Shown here: piece after piece, positions 54,516 to 64,000 of the stretch
Numbering within the stretch: the first letter of the stretch is position 1
Layout: every line of letters begins with the position of its first letter
Origin: Heterostelium album PN500
Lineage: Eukaryota; Evosea; Eumycetozoa; Acytosteliales; Acytosteliaceae
Reading direction: 5' to 3'
Length of the DNA stretch: 64,000 nucleotides
Assembly (NCBI RefSeq): GCF_000004825.1
Contig: NW_008805064.1
Coordinates: 62,001 to 126,000, forward strand
The notes under the pieces: model-generated
Seen by the model: only the letters and a program-made list of their open reading frames with translations
What the model was told of the DNA's origin: nothing
Databases searched by the model: none
Made by a program: the position numbers and the translations under genes

Positions 54516-55056
54516 AATCATTTATAATAATAAGCAACAAAAAATGATTATTATTTAATAAAAACGATGTATTAATACTATTAATAAATCATAGAAACCC
54601 TTTGATATTATTATATATGAAATTTTATTTATTATTAATAATTCTTTTTAAATATTGAAATACTGATTTACTTTACAGAATGCGTATATTTTTTAAAAAA
54701 AAAATTCATTAATGAGCAAATTTTTTGATCTAAAATGATCAACAACAGTGCAAAGTCTAATAAGATTTGTAAAATACCAGTCAGGATTTCAAGCGGATAT
54801 TCCACCAGATGATCTATTAGATTTACATTAAATTTTATTAAATCTCGAGTAAAAACTCAAATATTTTTTCAACCCACCATACAATTTATATGACACAAAA
54901 AATATTTGACTTTTTTGCAAAAGTAAAATATTTGAGTATTCGAATATTCATACATTTAATATATTCATTTTATGAGAATTCATGTATATTTGTTAGTGAA
55001 AATACAAAATATTAGAGTATTAGACTTAAATATTATAGTATTCAAAATATACAAAT
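54516..55056. other. Spacer between two transposase relics
   Basis: AT-rich, with repeated AATATTTGAGTATT-like words (about 54855-55035), some in inverted orientation. These may be remnants of transposon termini. Confidence 0.35.
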
Positions 55057-56631
55057 TTATTTAGAACGAATTGATGTATATCTGTTGGTGAACAAGGCTG
55101 CAATCATCCAAACCTTATGATGTTTGTTTATGCTATTGATTTTAGATAACAAAAAGGGAAAACAAACGGAGGTAGCTTTGTATTTTCTCATTCTTCCAAT
55201 TGAGTTTTCTACTACAATTCGCACTTGCTTTATCCTGTTGTACGTCAAATGCCTTTAGTTGTTCTTCTGATCAAGGTAATATCAGCAATACTACCATAGT
55301 TACTTTCACCTAAGTGGAGGATCTTTCCCTTGGGGTCAACATAAACAAGTTTGGTAAAAGTATGATACTTTTTCTTTCCTGAATAAATTGCTTCTGCCAA
55401 ATATTTATCTTTACACGTGCATCTACAATTATTGTAATATATCGTTCATTGCCATATGGATCTATAATTGTTTCACCCGACCTCATTCTAGAATCTAAAT
55501 CCGGAGGAATTACCTCTTTTATAGTTATTTCCGAAAGTACTTTAATTCCCTTGTTTACACAATCTGATATCCAAGACTTTTCACGAGTAAAGAATAAAGA
55601 TAAAACTGAATATGAAATACAATGACGAAGCCAAATTAAGAAGATATAAACTTCTTCTTCTGTTAATTTAGTTTCTTTTTGTAAATCGTCGAATGATTTC
55701 TTATCCAAACCAATCAAACTTGTGTTATACATTCGGGGTGAAAAGTGAGACCAAATAGTATCTGTAATTAATTTTGAAAGTTTATTATTAATTTTGATTT
55801 AGGACAATGAGACTAATTTCTTTTTATAGATATAAATAAATGAATTTTGAAATAGACTATTAAATGATTTTATTGATTCACCATAAGAGAGTACCGCACA
55901 CGTTGAATAGAATATAAAACATTATTATTAATAAATTGTTTGTTGTTGATCTTTTTAAGGAAAAAAAAAGCGGTACCTTAAAAGAGGCGACGTTGGTGAG
56001 CCATCTTCAAATTTCTTTAAACCATCAACATTTTGATATCCAATGAAATCAAAAACAGATAACAAACAATATAAATTAATTGGACATTCGCCAAGCAATA
56101 ATCTTACTACCAATTATTAATCACACTTCCTCATATAACCCATCCTTTCACAATTCATACACCACCTCGAGTTTCAAATACAACAATGTGAATCGACACA
56201 TACCATCATATCAACGACCAAACTATGAAGACTATTTAGAATCGATGCCATATCCATTCTAAACAACAACAACATCAGCAACAACAACAACAACAGTTAC
56301 GAAAAAAAACAACAATATCAACAAAAATATTAACATCATCAGTGACAACAACAATACAACACACAATACTAAGTCCCATATTGAACCTGTTTCCTCTCCA
56401 TCACCATAAATTAAGATTAAGGAAGAGCCTACCGTACCTGGCTTTGTAAACAAATATATTCCTATATAAACAGACAACACAATACTTACAAACGTGTTTG
56501 ATTAAAATATGATGATTTAACTTCTTATGACATAAAGGACATACCTTTCCTTCTGCTTTAAAGTTGTCCTCTATTAATTTACGTCTTTTCTCTAAAGTTT
56601 TATCTCCATTATTAATATGTAAAAGCGCCAA
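55057..56631 (-). mobile_element. PIF/Harbinger-type (DDE_Tnp_4) transposase relic, minus strand, with zinc-finger first exon
   Basis: From 5' to 3' on the minus strand: a possible first exon at about 56631-56487 with CPLCHKKLNHHILIKHVC (a C2H2/C2HC finger); a segment near 56060-55983 (FIGYQNVDGLKKFEDG, SPTSPLLR); the helix-turn-helix region 55732-55560 (KETKLTEEEVYIFLIWLRHC); then VDARVKI and KQFIQERK with frame shifts; and the C-terminal VVENSIGRMRKYKATSVC (55248-55057). The parts follow HARBI1-like transposases, but the DDE core is disrupted. A domesticated-then-lost gene or a decayed element are both possible. It is convergent with the plus-strand relic at 53.8-54.5 kb. Confidence 0.6.
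56080..56460 (+). pseudogene. Low-complexity gene remnant
   Basis: The plus strand reads NHTSSYNPSFHNSYTTSSFK, HIPSYQRPNYEDYLESM, a Thr/Asn tract and then IKIKEEPTVPGFVNKY in one frame, interrupted by two stops. The KEEP-type motif and Pro/Tyr composition suggest the tail of a regulatory protein. The overlap with the minus-strand relic leaves the coding strand uncertain. Confidence 0.3.
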
Positions 56632-56677
56632 ATATTGAAATATTCTGTTTTTTTTAATTTAATATTCAAATATTTGG

Positions 56678-56869
56678 GTGTTTTTTGTTGAAAAAAAACT
56701 CATTAATGTGGATAGTCTGTGTGATCAGCTTTTCTCAAAGATTGATTTAACCAATGATTGGATTGTTCTAGCCTCAAATGTTATAATCCTGAACGATCTC
56801 AAAATCCTCAATAACACAAAAATGAGGATTCATAAGAATCTCCATCAGTTCTACCACTTCATCATATAA
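56678..56869 (+). other. Short open frame, doubtful (63 codons)
   Basis: Contains INVDSLCDQLFSKIDLTNDW and ILNDLKILNNTKMRIHKNL, which looks helical and protein-like, but there is no ATG start and no partner exon. It may be a remnant exon. Confidence 0.2.
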
Positions 56870-56879
56870 CATCAAATAA

Positions 56880-57601
56880 TATTTCTATTAAAGTTTTTTT
56901 CTTGACGATTCTGTATGAATAATCGCAGTATTATAGAACTCTCTTTGTTTTATTCTTTTTTATTTTGTTTTTTTCTTTGCGCTTTTTAAAAGTTTGTTGT
57001 TGGCGCGGTGTTGCCGAAAGACAAAACTTGGCATCTCAGCTTTTGGATATAATAAATAAAGATATCACCTAAAATAACCACAACAATAAACATACATAAA
57101 AAACAAATCAATTTCAACTTAACCCTATTAATGCTCATTCATTATATTATATTATATATTAATATATAATTTATATATACAAATATTAGATGAACTGAAT
57201 CCAGAACCTACCCACCCTCCTGTACACACCTTCAAACCAACAACTCAACCTAAAAAAGTATATAACATTAATATATACATACAATAATTTAAAAAAAAAA
57301 AGAAACTGGTATTGTGGCTTGTCCAAAATTTAAGGTTAAATTAATTTTTTAATTAAAAAAAAAAATAGGAGTTTGAAAAAAAAAACAAAAAAAAAAAAGG
57401 CTTTGTGTGTTTATGATTCAATTACCTTAATTAATTAATCTGATTACTATAATTTGATCAAATGCCAATAAATGTATCTATTTCTTTTATTTTGAATATT
57501 TAAATATATATGTATATAATTATATATATTTAGTTAACTTGTGAAATGGAAAAATGAAATTAAATTTGTATGTGAAAAATAAAAACCGTGGGGTTGATAG
57601 T
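56880..57601. other. Gene-free AT-rich stretch with GC-containing E2F-like words
   Basis: TTTGCGC (56975-56981) and TTGGCGCGG (56999-57007) resemble E2F consensus TTTSSCGC, but no gene start is seen within 1 kb downstream. A runs at 57291-57303 and 57354-57367. Nothing else recognised. Confidence 0.35.
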
Positions 57602-57753
57602 CACAAAACAAAACTGGCTCCCAACAACTTTCGCCTGCGCATTAATTAAAAAAAAATGAAAAAATTAAAAATTAGTGGGGTTAATGTAATCAGAGTGGTT
57701 TTTTTTATTTTATTTGATTTATGGTTACAAGCAAGAGCCAGTTTTGTTTTGTG
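57602..57753. mobile_element. MITE, copy 2 (152 bp, perfect 19-bp terminal inverted repeats)
   Basis: Left end CACAAAACAAAACTGGCTC (57602-57620) is the exact reverse complement of the right end (57735-57753). The interior GTGGGGTTAATGTAATC..GGTTTTTTTTATTTTAT and TTATGGTTACAAGCA match copy 1 at 24991-25097. This copy has about 40 extra bases near 57624-57665. No coding capacity. Confidence 0.88.
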
Positions 57754-58135
57754 AATAGTATGGTGGTTGAAAAATTTAGTGTGGTGATTTGTAAAAATAT
57801 TCGACTTTTTTTTTGAGTATTCGTGGTTGAATACTGCAATATGGAACGGCCCAAGTGAGTTATTATTAATAAATCAATTTAAGTTTGATTAATTTCTATC
57901 TATGAATGGTGTTGTTGATTGAATTGGATGATCAATAATCAAAAAGGAACTGCTACTATACAATCAAATGTGGTGTTTATCTCTCTTAGTATGCAAAATT
58001 TTATCATTTTTTGGGGGAGGGATAAAATGAAATTATACAAATATAAATATATAATTCATTCTAGATTAAATCATTTTAAACTATTTCACTTTAATAGTAT
58101 CAATTAGATTACTAAAGAGATATTTCTTTTTAAAA
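57754..58135. other. Intergenic upstream of small secreted protein
   Basis: AT-rich; a GGGGGAGGG run at 58013-58021 stands out. Nothing else recognised. Confidence 0.35.
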
Positions 58136-58472
58136 ATGACAACAAAGATAGTTTTTTTATTATTTTTATTTTTTACAATAGTTTTTTTTGGTAAATATTG
58201 AAATTGAAGTCAACTTTTAAAGTTAACATTGTAATGAACCAAAATTTAAAATTATATATTAAATAATTGAACTTTTAGTAAATTCTCTGGAATGTGATCC
58301 TCGTTGTGATTGTGACGCAGTATCAGATGGTTGCCCCGCTCCTCGTAAATGTATGAAACCGGATCCAGATAGTCCTTCTAATTTTATTCAATGTAATGAT
58401 GCAGGAGAGTTTTCTTTATTCCCATGTCCAGATGGTTCAAAATGGTTTGATTTTGGACTACGTTGTGAATGA
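58136..58472 (+). CDS. Small secreted chitin-binding-like (CBM14/peritrophin-type) protein
   Basis: Exon 1 58136-58190 encodes a signal peptide (MTTKIVFLLFLFFTIVFF). An 88-bp GTAAAT..TTTTAG intron follows, and exon 2 starts 58279 (VNSLECDPRCDCDAVSDGCP). The Cys pattern C-x-P-D-x-x-x-P-x-N-F-I-Q-C-N-x-G-x-x-x-x-F-P-C-P-x-G-x-x-W/F-D-x-x-x-x-x-C is the peritrophin-A/CBM14 signature, which binds chitin or similar glycans. The frame stops at TGA (58470-58472) directly after RCE, then continues open for about 20 more codons (PVNSTCPRSALN) to TAA. The TGA may be a mutated TGG, an assembly error or a genuine rare stop. 82 residues to the TGA. Confidence 0.7.
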
Positions 58473-58734
58473 CCAGTAAATAGTACATGTCCGCGATCAG
58501 CTTTGAATGTATTAGGAGTAGATCTTTAATAGTTTTGTTAATAATAAAAAAAAAATTGAAGTGGTCATAAACATTGTTATCATCGGTGAACAACGTAATC
58601 AATTGTGATTCATCCGTATCGTTACTGTAATTATTATTGTTAATTAATGTATTATCGTTATTATTTTTATAGCTATTAGATACGGTGTCGTTATCACTGC
58701 TCAGTAGTCCTTCAATGTTTGATAGGTCACTCAT
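58384..58734 (-). other. Antisense open frame, Asn-rich, doubtful
   Basis: MSDLSNIEGLLSSDNDTVSN opens at 58734, followed by Asn/Asp-rich sequence that could be a real N-terminus or first exon. From about 58560 it overlaps the secreted-protein gene on the other strand and becomes unlike protein. A truncated gene 5' end is possible. Confidence 0.3.
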
Positions 58735-58739
58735 ATGAA

Positions 58740-59402
58740 CTGTGAGAAATGATGCTAATATTGATTAAAAGAGTAGCTTCTAATGGCTATTCTTCAATCG
58801 TGTTGTGATAGATGTTTCTCTTCTTCTGATTATATATGAAAGTTGAAAAAGTTGTTCCATAGGAAATGTACACCTGCCGTGTTGCACGAATGTACATTTA
58901 AAAGGATTTTTGTCCTAAACAACATTTGAAAAAATAATATTTTTCTTTTAAAAACTAGGTAATATTAAAAGAAGTATATAATCAATATCAAAAGCAATTG
59001 GATATTTGATCCACATCCACAATTCACTATTAAGAATTGATCAAATTTTGTGCTCGAAGATACACACATTGTTTTAATCTGCTAGAAGAAAAAATAAAAA
59101 AATAAGTCAGTATGTGTGTAATACCAAAAATATTATTTAATTCAAATTATTATTATTTTCACAAGGTGTATTTAAATAAAAACAAATTAGTGTTAAAAAC
59201 TATGTCTGGTCAGGTGTGGGGTTTTAAAAGGTTAATAAATTGAAAGTTGTTCTATTTTATACTAACCATTTTGTTGATACCGGGGATTGGTTTAGTTAAT
59301 CATTATGGTAGAGATTATTGAAATAAGATAAATAGTTGGTAAAAGTAATTTTGATGATTTATTTAAGTTTTGAAAGTCTTTCTAATTCAAGATTGTTTAA
59401 TT
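58740..59402. other. Intergenic, nothing firm
   Basis: The minus strand near 58900-58810 reads KCTFVQHGRCTFPMEQLFQL, possibly a remnant. Otherwise AT-rich. Confidence 0.3.
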
Positions 59403-60787
59403 TTATGATAATATCAGTTGGAGTTCGAATAATGATGAGTTTTTAATTGGGAGATATTGATCGATTGCTATGAAATCGGTATCGATTACGTTGTCGTTGA
59501 GTGTTGACGATCTGCTATCAATCATTCTGTTTTCAGTTGACATCAAACTGGATGAAGAAGAGCATGCATATGGTGTTTTAAAGTTGATATCATAATTGCA
59601 ATTTAGTATTTCGTAGGCGCTTACTGCTTCGTGAGTCTCACCACATGAAATATGAATGGTTGTTAGTCTTCCATAGTTTGATAAAGCTCCATCTTTTCTT
59701 CCATAGTAGGTAACTTGAACACCTGTTCCTGTTGCTGTTTTATTTTATATAAAAATAAGCATATCATTTTAACTAAATGATTGGGATAGATTTAATATAT
59801 TTACCATTTGGTGCCCATACACCACTTAATGTTTGACCAATATCTTCAAAGAAACCAGTACCTTGTTGGCAAACAGAAATACCATTGGTTTTCAAATTTG
59901 TTGTGCAAGTTGGCGCAGATCCACAAACACTAAAAGAATATGTGTATTTATCAGCACCAGTGTATCCGATTACACTGTATTGAGTTCTATATTTTTTTGG
60001 ATATTTATATTGTTAGTTATAATTTTTGATTATTGAACCATTCAAGAGATTAAAAAAAAGTTCTCTTTATATTAGATTCATAAGAAATATATTAATATAC
60101 ACACTGAGAAAGTGCTGAGAAATCAAATCCACCAAATTGACAGTTTGGAACTTTGGTTGGTGTACAAGCAAGAGGAGTATAATAAGAAATAATTACTTGA
60201 CATGGTGCTGGTTCAGAAATTCCTATCAAAGTGAAAATGGAACCACAATAAAATTCAATTGTTATTGTTTTGGTTGTTCCACCAGTTTCACAAGCACCAC
60301 CAGAATAAACAACTTGGGCACCTTGACCACGCTCTGTTTCAAAAAATAATTAATATATTTATGTATTAAACATTATTGATTTCTTTATCTTACTCAAAAT
60401 TGACCAAACACCGGTGTTGAGAGTTGATTGGGTTGTGAGGACTGTTGGAGATGAAGGTGATGATGTACAACTTTGGGTGTTGATACCATTGAATATACAG
60501 GTATATGGAGTACCACAAATTTTGAAGAATACATTTTTCTAAATATTTGAAAAGTAAATAAAAGAGTGAATAATTATTTTTCTTGAATTTGATGGGCATT
60601 ATAGATACATACAGGTTGATTATTATATCCTGTTATTTTGCGTCCGTATGTTGTTCTAATAGAATTGGTATTAGTAAAAATGTTAAAGTACGATGCCATC
60701 TGTTATTGTAAATAATTACTTTGCAAGTGATGAGAAGTCCATTCCATTGAATTGACAATTTGGAATGACTGTTGGACATGCTTGAGG
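59403..60787 (-). CDS. Tandem MRH-like (mannose-6-phosphate-receptor homology) domain protein, 5' end in the gap
   Basis: Minus-strand exons: 59734-59403, 59986-59805, 60333-60105, 60538-60394, a short one near 60660-60617, and one entering the gap (about 60725-60787). One MRH-type module runs across FGGFDFSALSQ, IGYTGADKYTYSFSVCG, APTCTT, ISVCQQGTGFFEDIGQTLSG, TGTGVQVTYYGRKDG, LTTIHISCGET, and C-N-Y-x-I-N-F-K-T-P-Y-A-C. A second module upstream (FNGMDFSSLAK, ITGYNNQP, FFKICGTPYTC, RGQGAQVVYSGGACETGG, TITIEFYCG) ends in CQVIISYYTPLAC. The closing C-x-Y/I-x-F/I-x-T/Y-x-x-A-C is the MRH signature, pointing to glycan binding in the lumen or at the cell surface. The C-terminus (59403-59560) is Ser/Asp/Asn-rich without a clear membrane span. 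Confidence 0.8.
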
Positions 60788-60887
60788 NNNNNNNNNNNNN
60801 NNNNNNNNNNNNNNNNNNNNNNNNNNNNNNNNNNNNNNNNNNNNNNNNNNNNNNNNNNNNNNNNNNNNNNNNNNNNNNNNNNNNNNN
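60788..60887. other. Assembly gap (100 N)
   Basis: Exactly 100 N, the usual placeholder for a gap of unknown size. Both neighbouring genes run into it with their 5' ends, so the order and distance between them are not secured by sequence. Confidence 0.98.
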
Positions 60888-63800
60888 CTCTACATTGGGT
60901 TATCAATTAATTGGTGGATTTGATATCTGGAACACAACTAATCAACAATACCTTAGTATTCCTGTAAGTATTCAAATAGTTATAGATTCTTATTTTTTTT
61001 TATTTTTTTTTTTATTATTTTTTTATTTTATTTTAATTTTTTTCAAAAACAACCTGTTCCCGCCTAAAAAAAAAAAAGATGAAAAGATGATCTTTCTTTG
61101 CAAAATGATTTTAATTGTAAATTTTGATTTTTTTTTGAACTTCTTTTAATTTTAGTTTTTTTTTTTAATATTTGGGAATCATTTTGATCTAGAGATTAAA
61201 AAAAAAAAATTAAAAAGGGGAGCTAATATGAGAGTGTGGTGTGTTTTGATTAATTTTATCAAATTTCTAATAAAGTATTTATTTTTATTTTTTATTTTAT
61301 TTAAATTTTCATTTGATTCATAATGCTGAATGACGAAATCAACTAATTATTTTATTTTTAGTTACAATATAAATTAGCAGAAAATTCAACTGGAGTTTCA
61401 GAGTTTAGATTTAGTAATGAGTTTATTAAAAACAACAGTATTCCATTCAGTATCTCTGCTTGGACATCATCTATTGATGCCTCTCATATCTCTTTTGACA
61501 ATGAAACTCAATTCTGTGTTGGTTCATTAGATCAATCCTATTTAAAGGTAATTATTTATTATATGATAATTAAATAAATCGTAAATTTATTGGTACTAAT
61601 TTATCTATTTATGAATTACATAAATTACATTTTTTAGAAAGGAATTAAAGTATGTGTGAAATCAAAAACGTTGGTTGCTTTCCACAAACAAATTAGTCAG
61701 AGAGTATTCAATACAACATGCCAATCAGCCATCAATGGCGATTGTGTTACCACTGCCTTCCAGACACCACAATACTTCCGAGGTTTGCTCATGGCATCAC
61801 CATTAAGTGGAAGTAACGTCAGTCCAGCTCTAAAAAATGTTGTCAATCTCTTGAGAAATGATTTAGTTTTTAGACAAACCAAGGTTTTAGTTAGATCAGC
61901 CTCTGTCAATAACAATACATTGGAATGTGATTTCAGTTGCCTCGATTCCATTGCCGAACAGTATAACTTTACCACAGACTCCAATGGTGTTTTCGAGTTT
62001 GACAAAAGTTCGAACCAGATCGTTCAAATCTACCTTGAAGATGCATTGCACAATCTTACAATCGTCAACACAAGTACATCAACTCCACTCAGATATCAGT
62101 CGACTCTTGGTTTCAACTTAGATGGCCAAAACTATACCGATGCCAACGATAATACAAAAGATCCCAGACCACTTTACTATTTACTTTTCCAACAATTGAT
62201 TGCAGCAACCAATCAAGCAGCATTACAACCTCTTGTTATTCCAAAGGTTAAAGTTGTAATTCACCTTGAAAATTCCACTGGATACATCAACGATGATCTG
62301 TCAGCTCACTTTAACACGAGTTGTCTCGATTCTATCGTTCAAGTATATTCATACCACCTCATTAAATCATTGAATCCATTGTTCACAATAAACTTAGATC
62401 AATTAAAGAATTCTGGTAAAAACCAAGGATGGTCAACTTCAACTCAAACAGATGCATTCATTCAATCACTCATTAATGTTTTTTCTACATTATTAAAACA
62501 AGTATGTATTAAATTATAATATTATAAATACAATTCCAAAATCAAACAAAATATTAATGAAAATATCTTACATTACAAAATTAATATAAAGCATTCCCAT
62601 CTGTTGCAACCAACACTGAAATTTCAATTAATAATTGCACTTTGATTCAAGACATTGAAAAGTTTAACAATTTCGACTCGAACGGAACAAAATCATTTGG
62701 ATGGATATCAGCTTATCTTTGGGATTTGATTGATATCACCAATGATGACAACTATCTTGAACTCTCAAAGAAAGGTATTCTAAATGTCGATGGTAACAAT
62801 CAAAATTCAATCGAATTGTTTGATTTCATCGGTGTTTTGAAAAGCTACACAACAACTTCCACACCTAATATTTTGGAATTCAACAACAACCTTATTTCAT
62901 TCATCGGAACAACCTATCCTGATTCATCAGAAGACAAAGTACAATGGATCAATAGAATCGGAATCTATAACAATATCTTTGATTGTCAGACATGTCGAGT
63001 CGATCCAGCACCAACCAACAATGATCCTTCATCACTCACCGATTATCTACTTTCCAAAGGAATATGTTCATCGAGTTTTGACCAAGTTGGTTTCTCAATC
63101 GATATCCTCGAGAAACTTTTAAGTAACTGGGCAACAACAACCAGCGGTGATTGGTCATCAAACCAAGGTTTATCATTCCTCTTCTCCACTTCATTCCAAA
63201 CAGCATACCAAAACAATATTCTTTTGAGATCATTGCTCCAAAAGATGAATAGTGACCTCTGTTCATTTTCATCGCTTCCATTTATGACACCACTTGGCCT
63301 ACAGATGGCCAACGAACTTTTAAATTCATTACTATCAATTTCAACTGAGAGACGAACCTATAATCTCATCGATACCTATTATATTCCAAATAATATTGAT
63401 ACCACGCAACCTGGAATTGCAATTGTATCATACAACAATAAACTATGTTCAATGGTTTCCGTGACTTTGGATCAATTCAATTTGGGTGATGATGTATTAT
63501 CGAGTTGCAACAGTGGTCCAATTGTTTTCAATATCGATAATCTCTCAGGTCCAACATCAAGCAACACATTAATAACGATTGTTGGAAGAAATCTCGATAC
63601 AACTGGAACTGTAATTAAAGTTGGTGATAAAACTTGTCAAAATCCAACCATTACAAAGTTAGCAAACAACAATCAACAAATGACATGTTCCATTGGACCA
63701 GGATATGGAATACATTCAATCACATACTTTGGAAGTCAGAGTTTATTGGTTCAAGAGATGAACTACCTTGTTAAAACCTATACATTTACCTACAATACAC

Positions 63801-64000
63801 CAGTTGTCACATCGATTTCAACCAATGAAGATTTCATTAATACTATTTGAACATCAGTGACAGTCAATGGGCAGAATTTTCATACTACAGAAACATCAAG
63901 CCAACCAACACCATCATATGTCCAACTATTGATCAACAATAAAAAGACAGCTGCAACATTGATTCCAAGTGCCAACGGAATGAATGACAAACTTGTATTC
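60888..64000 (+). CDS. Large extracellular IPT/TIG-domain protein, partial at both ends
   Basis: Exons: partial 60888-60963 (GYQLIGGFDIWNTTNQ), 61362-61547, 61638-62505, then 62592 to the window end, joined in phase across GT..AG introns. The third donor is best taken as GTATTA at 62506 to keep phase. The N-terminal 600 or so residues are Asn/Ser/Thr-rich with scattered Cys pairs (VCVKS, CDFSCLDSI, CQTCRVDPAP, CSSSFDQVG), typical of dictyostelid ectodomains. From about 63500 an IPT/TIG domain begins (NIDNLSGPTSSNTLITIVG, VGDKTCQNPTITKL, TCSIGPGYG), and a second starts beyond 63850 (VTVNGQNFHTTETS). A TGA at 63848-63850 interrupts the frame between them. It recalls Tgr/IPT-TIG surface receptors used in adhesion and allorecognition, but the specific family is not recognised. 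Confidence 0.75.

Overview
The window looks like nuclear DNA of a dictyostelid social amoeba. It is very AT-rich between genes. Introns are short (mostly 55-120 bp) with GTAAGT/GTATGT donors and TAG acceptors, stops are almost always TAA, and proteins carry poly-Asn and poly-Gln tracts. Ankyrin proteins with NEKR-type repeats, F-box/FNIP-repeat proteins and CBM49-type secreted proteins point to the same group. The ankyrin and FNIP families resemble those of Cavenderia or Heterostelium; the species is an inference. Layout: 1-12.7 kb is an accessory region. It holds a broken Gln-rich/Tudor-like gene, a partial copy of it 7 kb away, an unfamiliar three-exon gene, an intact ten-exon transposase-like gene on the minus strand, a second Tudor-like gene, a decayed Tc1/mariner element and the remains of an LTR-retroelement gag. 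From 12.9-24.8 kb there are mostly conserved host genes: the rRNA 2'-O-methyltransferase Spb1/FTSJ3, tubulin cofactor A, a multi-spanning membrane protein and a glutathione S-transferase. A rearranged epimerase pseudogene and 2.4 kb of gene-free DNA lie among them. From 25-31 kb come an ankyrin-repeat protein, an FKBP12-like prolyl isomerase, an unrecognised 420-residue protein and a 22-bp minisatellite. At 32.2-39.4 kb a whole-looking Ty3/gypsy LTR retrotransposon (611-bp LTRs identical by eye, 5-bp target duplication) splits an F-box/FNIP gene. From 42.5-52.8 kb there are conserved genes again: the Rab3GAP catalytic subunit, a two-SIS-domain sugar isomerase/deaminase-like protein, a secreted CBM49 protein and an SNM1/PSO2 nuclease with an E2F-like site upstream. 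From 53-58 kb lie PIF/Harbinger-type transposon relics and a MITE whose partner is at 25.0 kb. The last 6 kb hold a small secreted chitin-binding-like protein, a tandem MRH-domain protein and a large IPT/TIG-domain surface protein; the latter two diverge from a 100-base assembly gap that hides both 5' ends. Several genes were assembled by hand from exons joined in phase: the Tnp2-like gene (10 exons, 919 aa), Spb1 (5, 820 aa), TBCA (4, 123 aa), the membrane protein (3, 761 aa), FKBP (4), Rab3GAP1 (10, 1023 aa), SIS (2, 396 aa), CBM49 (2, 299 aa) and SNM1 (4, 855 aa). The genes do not form one pathway. They are a mix of housekeeping genes (ribosome biogenesis, tubulin folding, Rab regulation, DNA repair) with lineage-specific families and mobile DNA.
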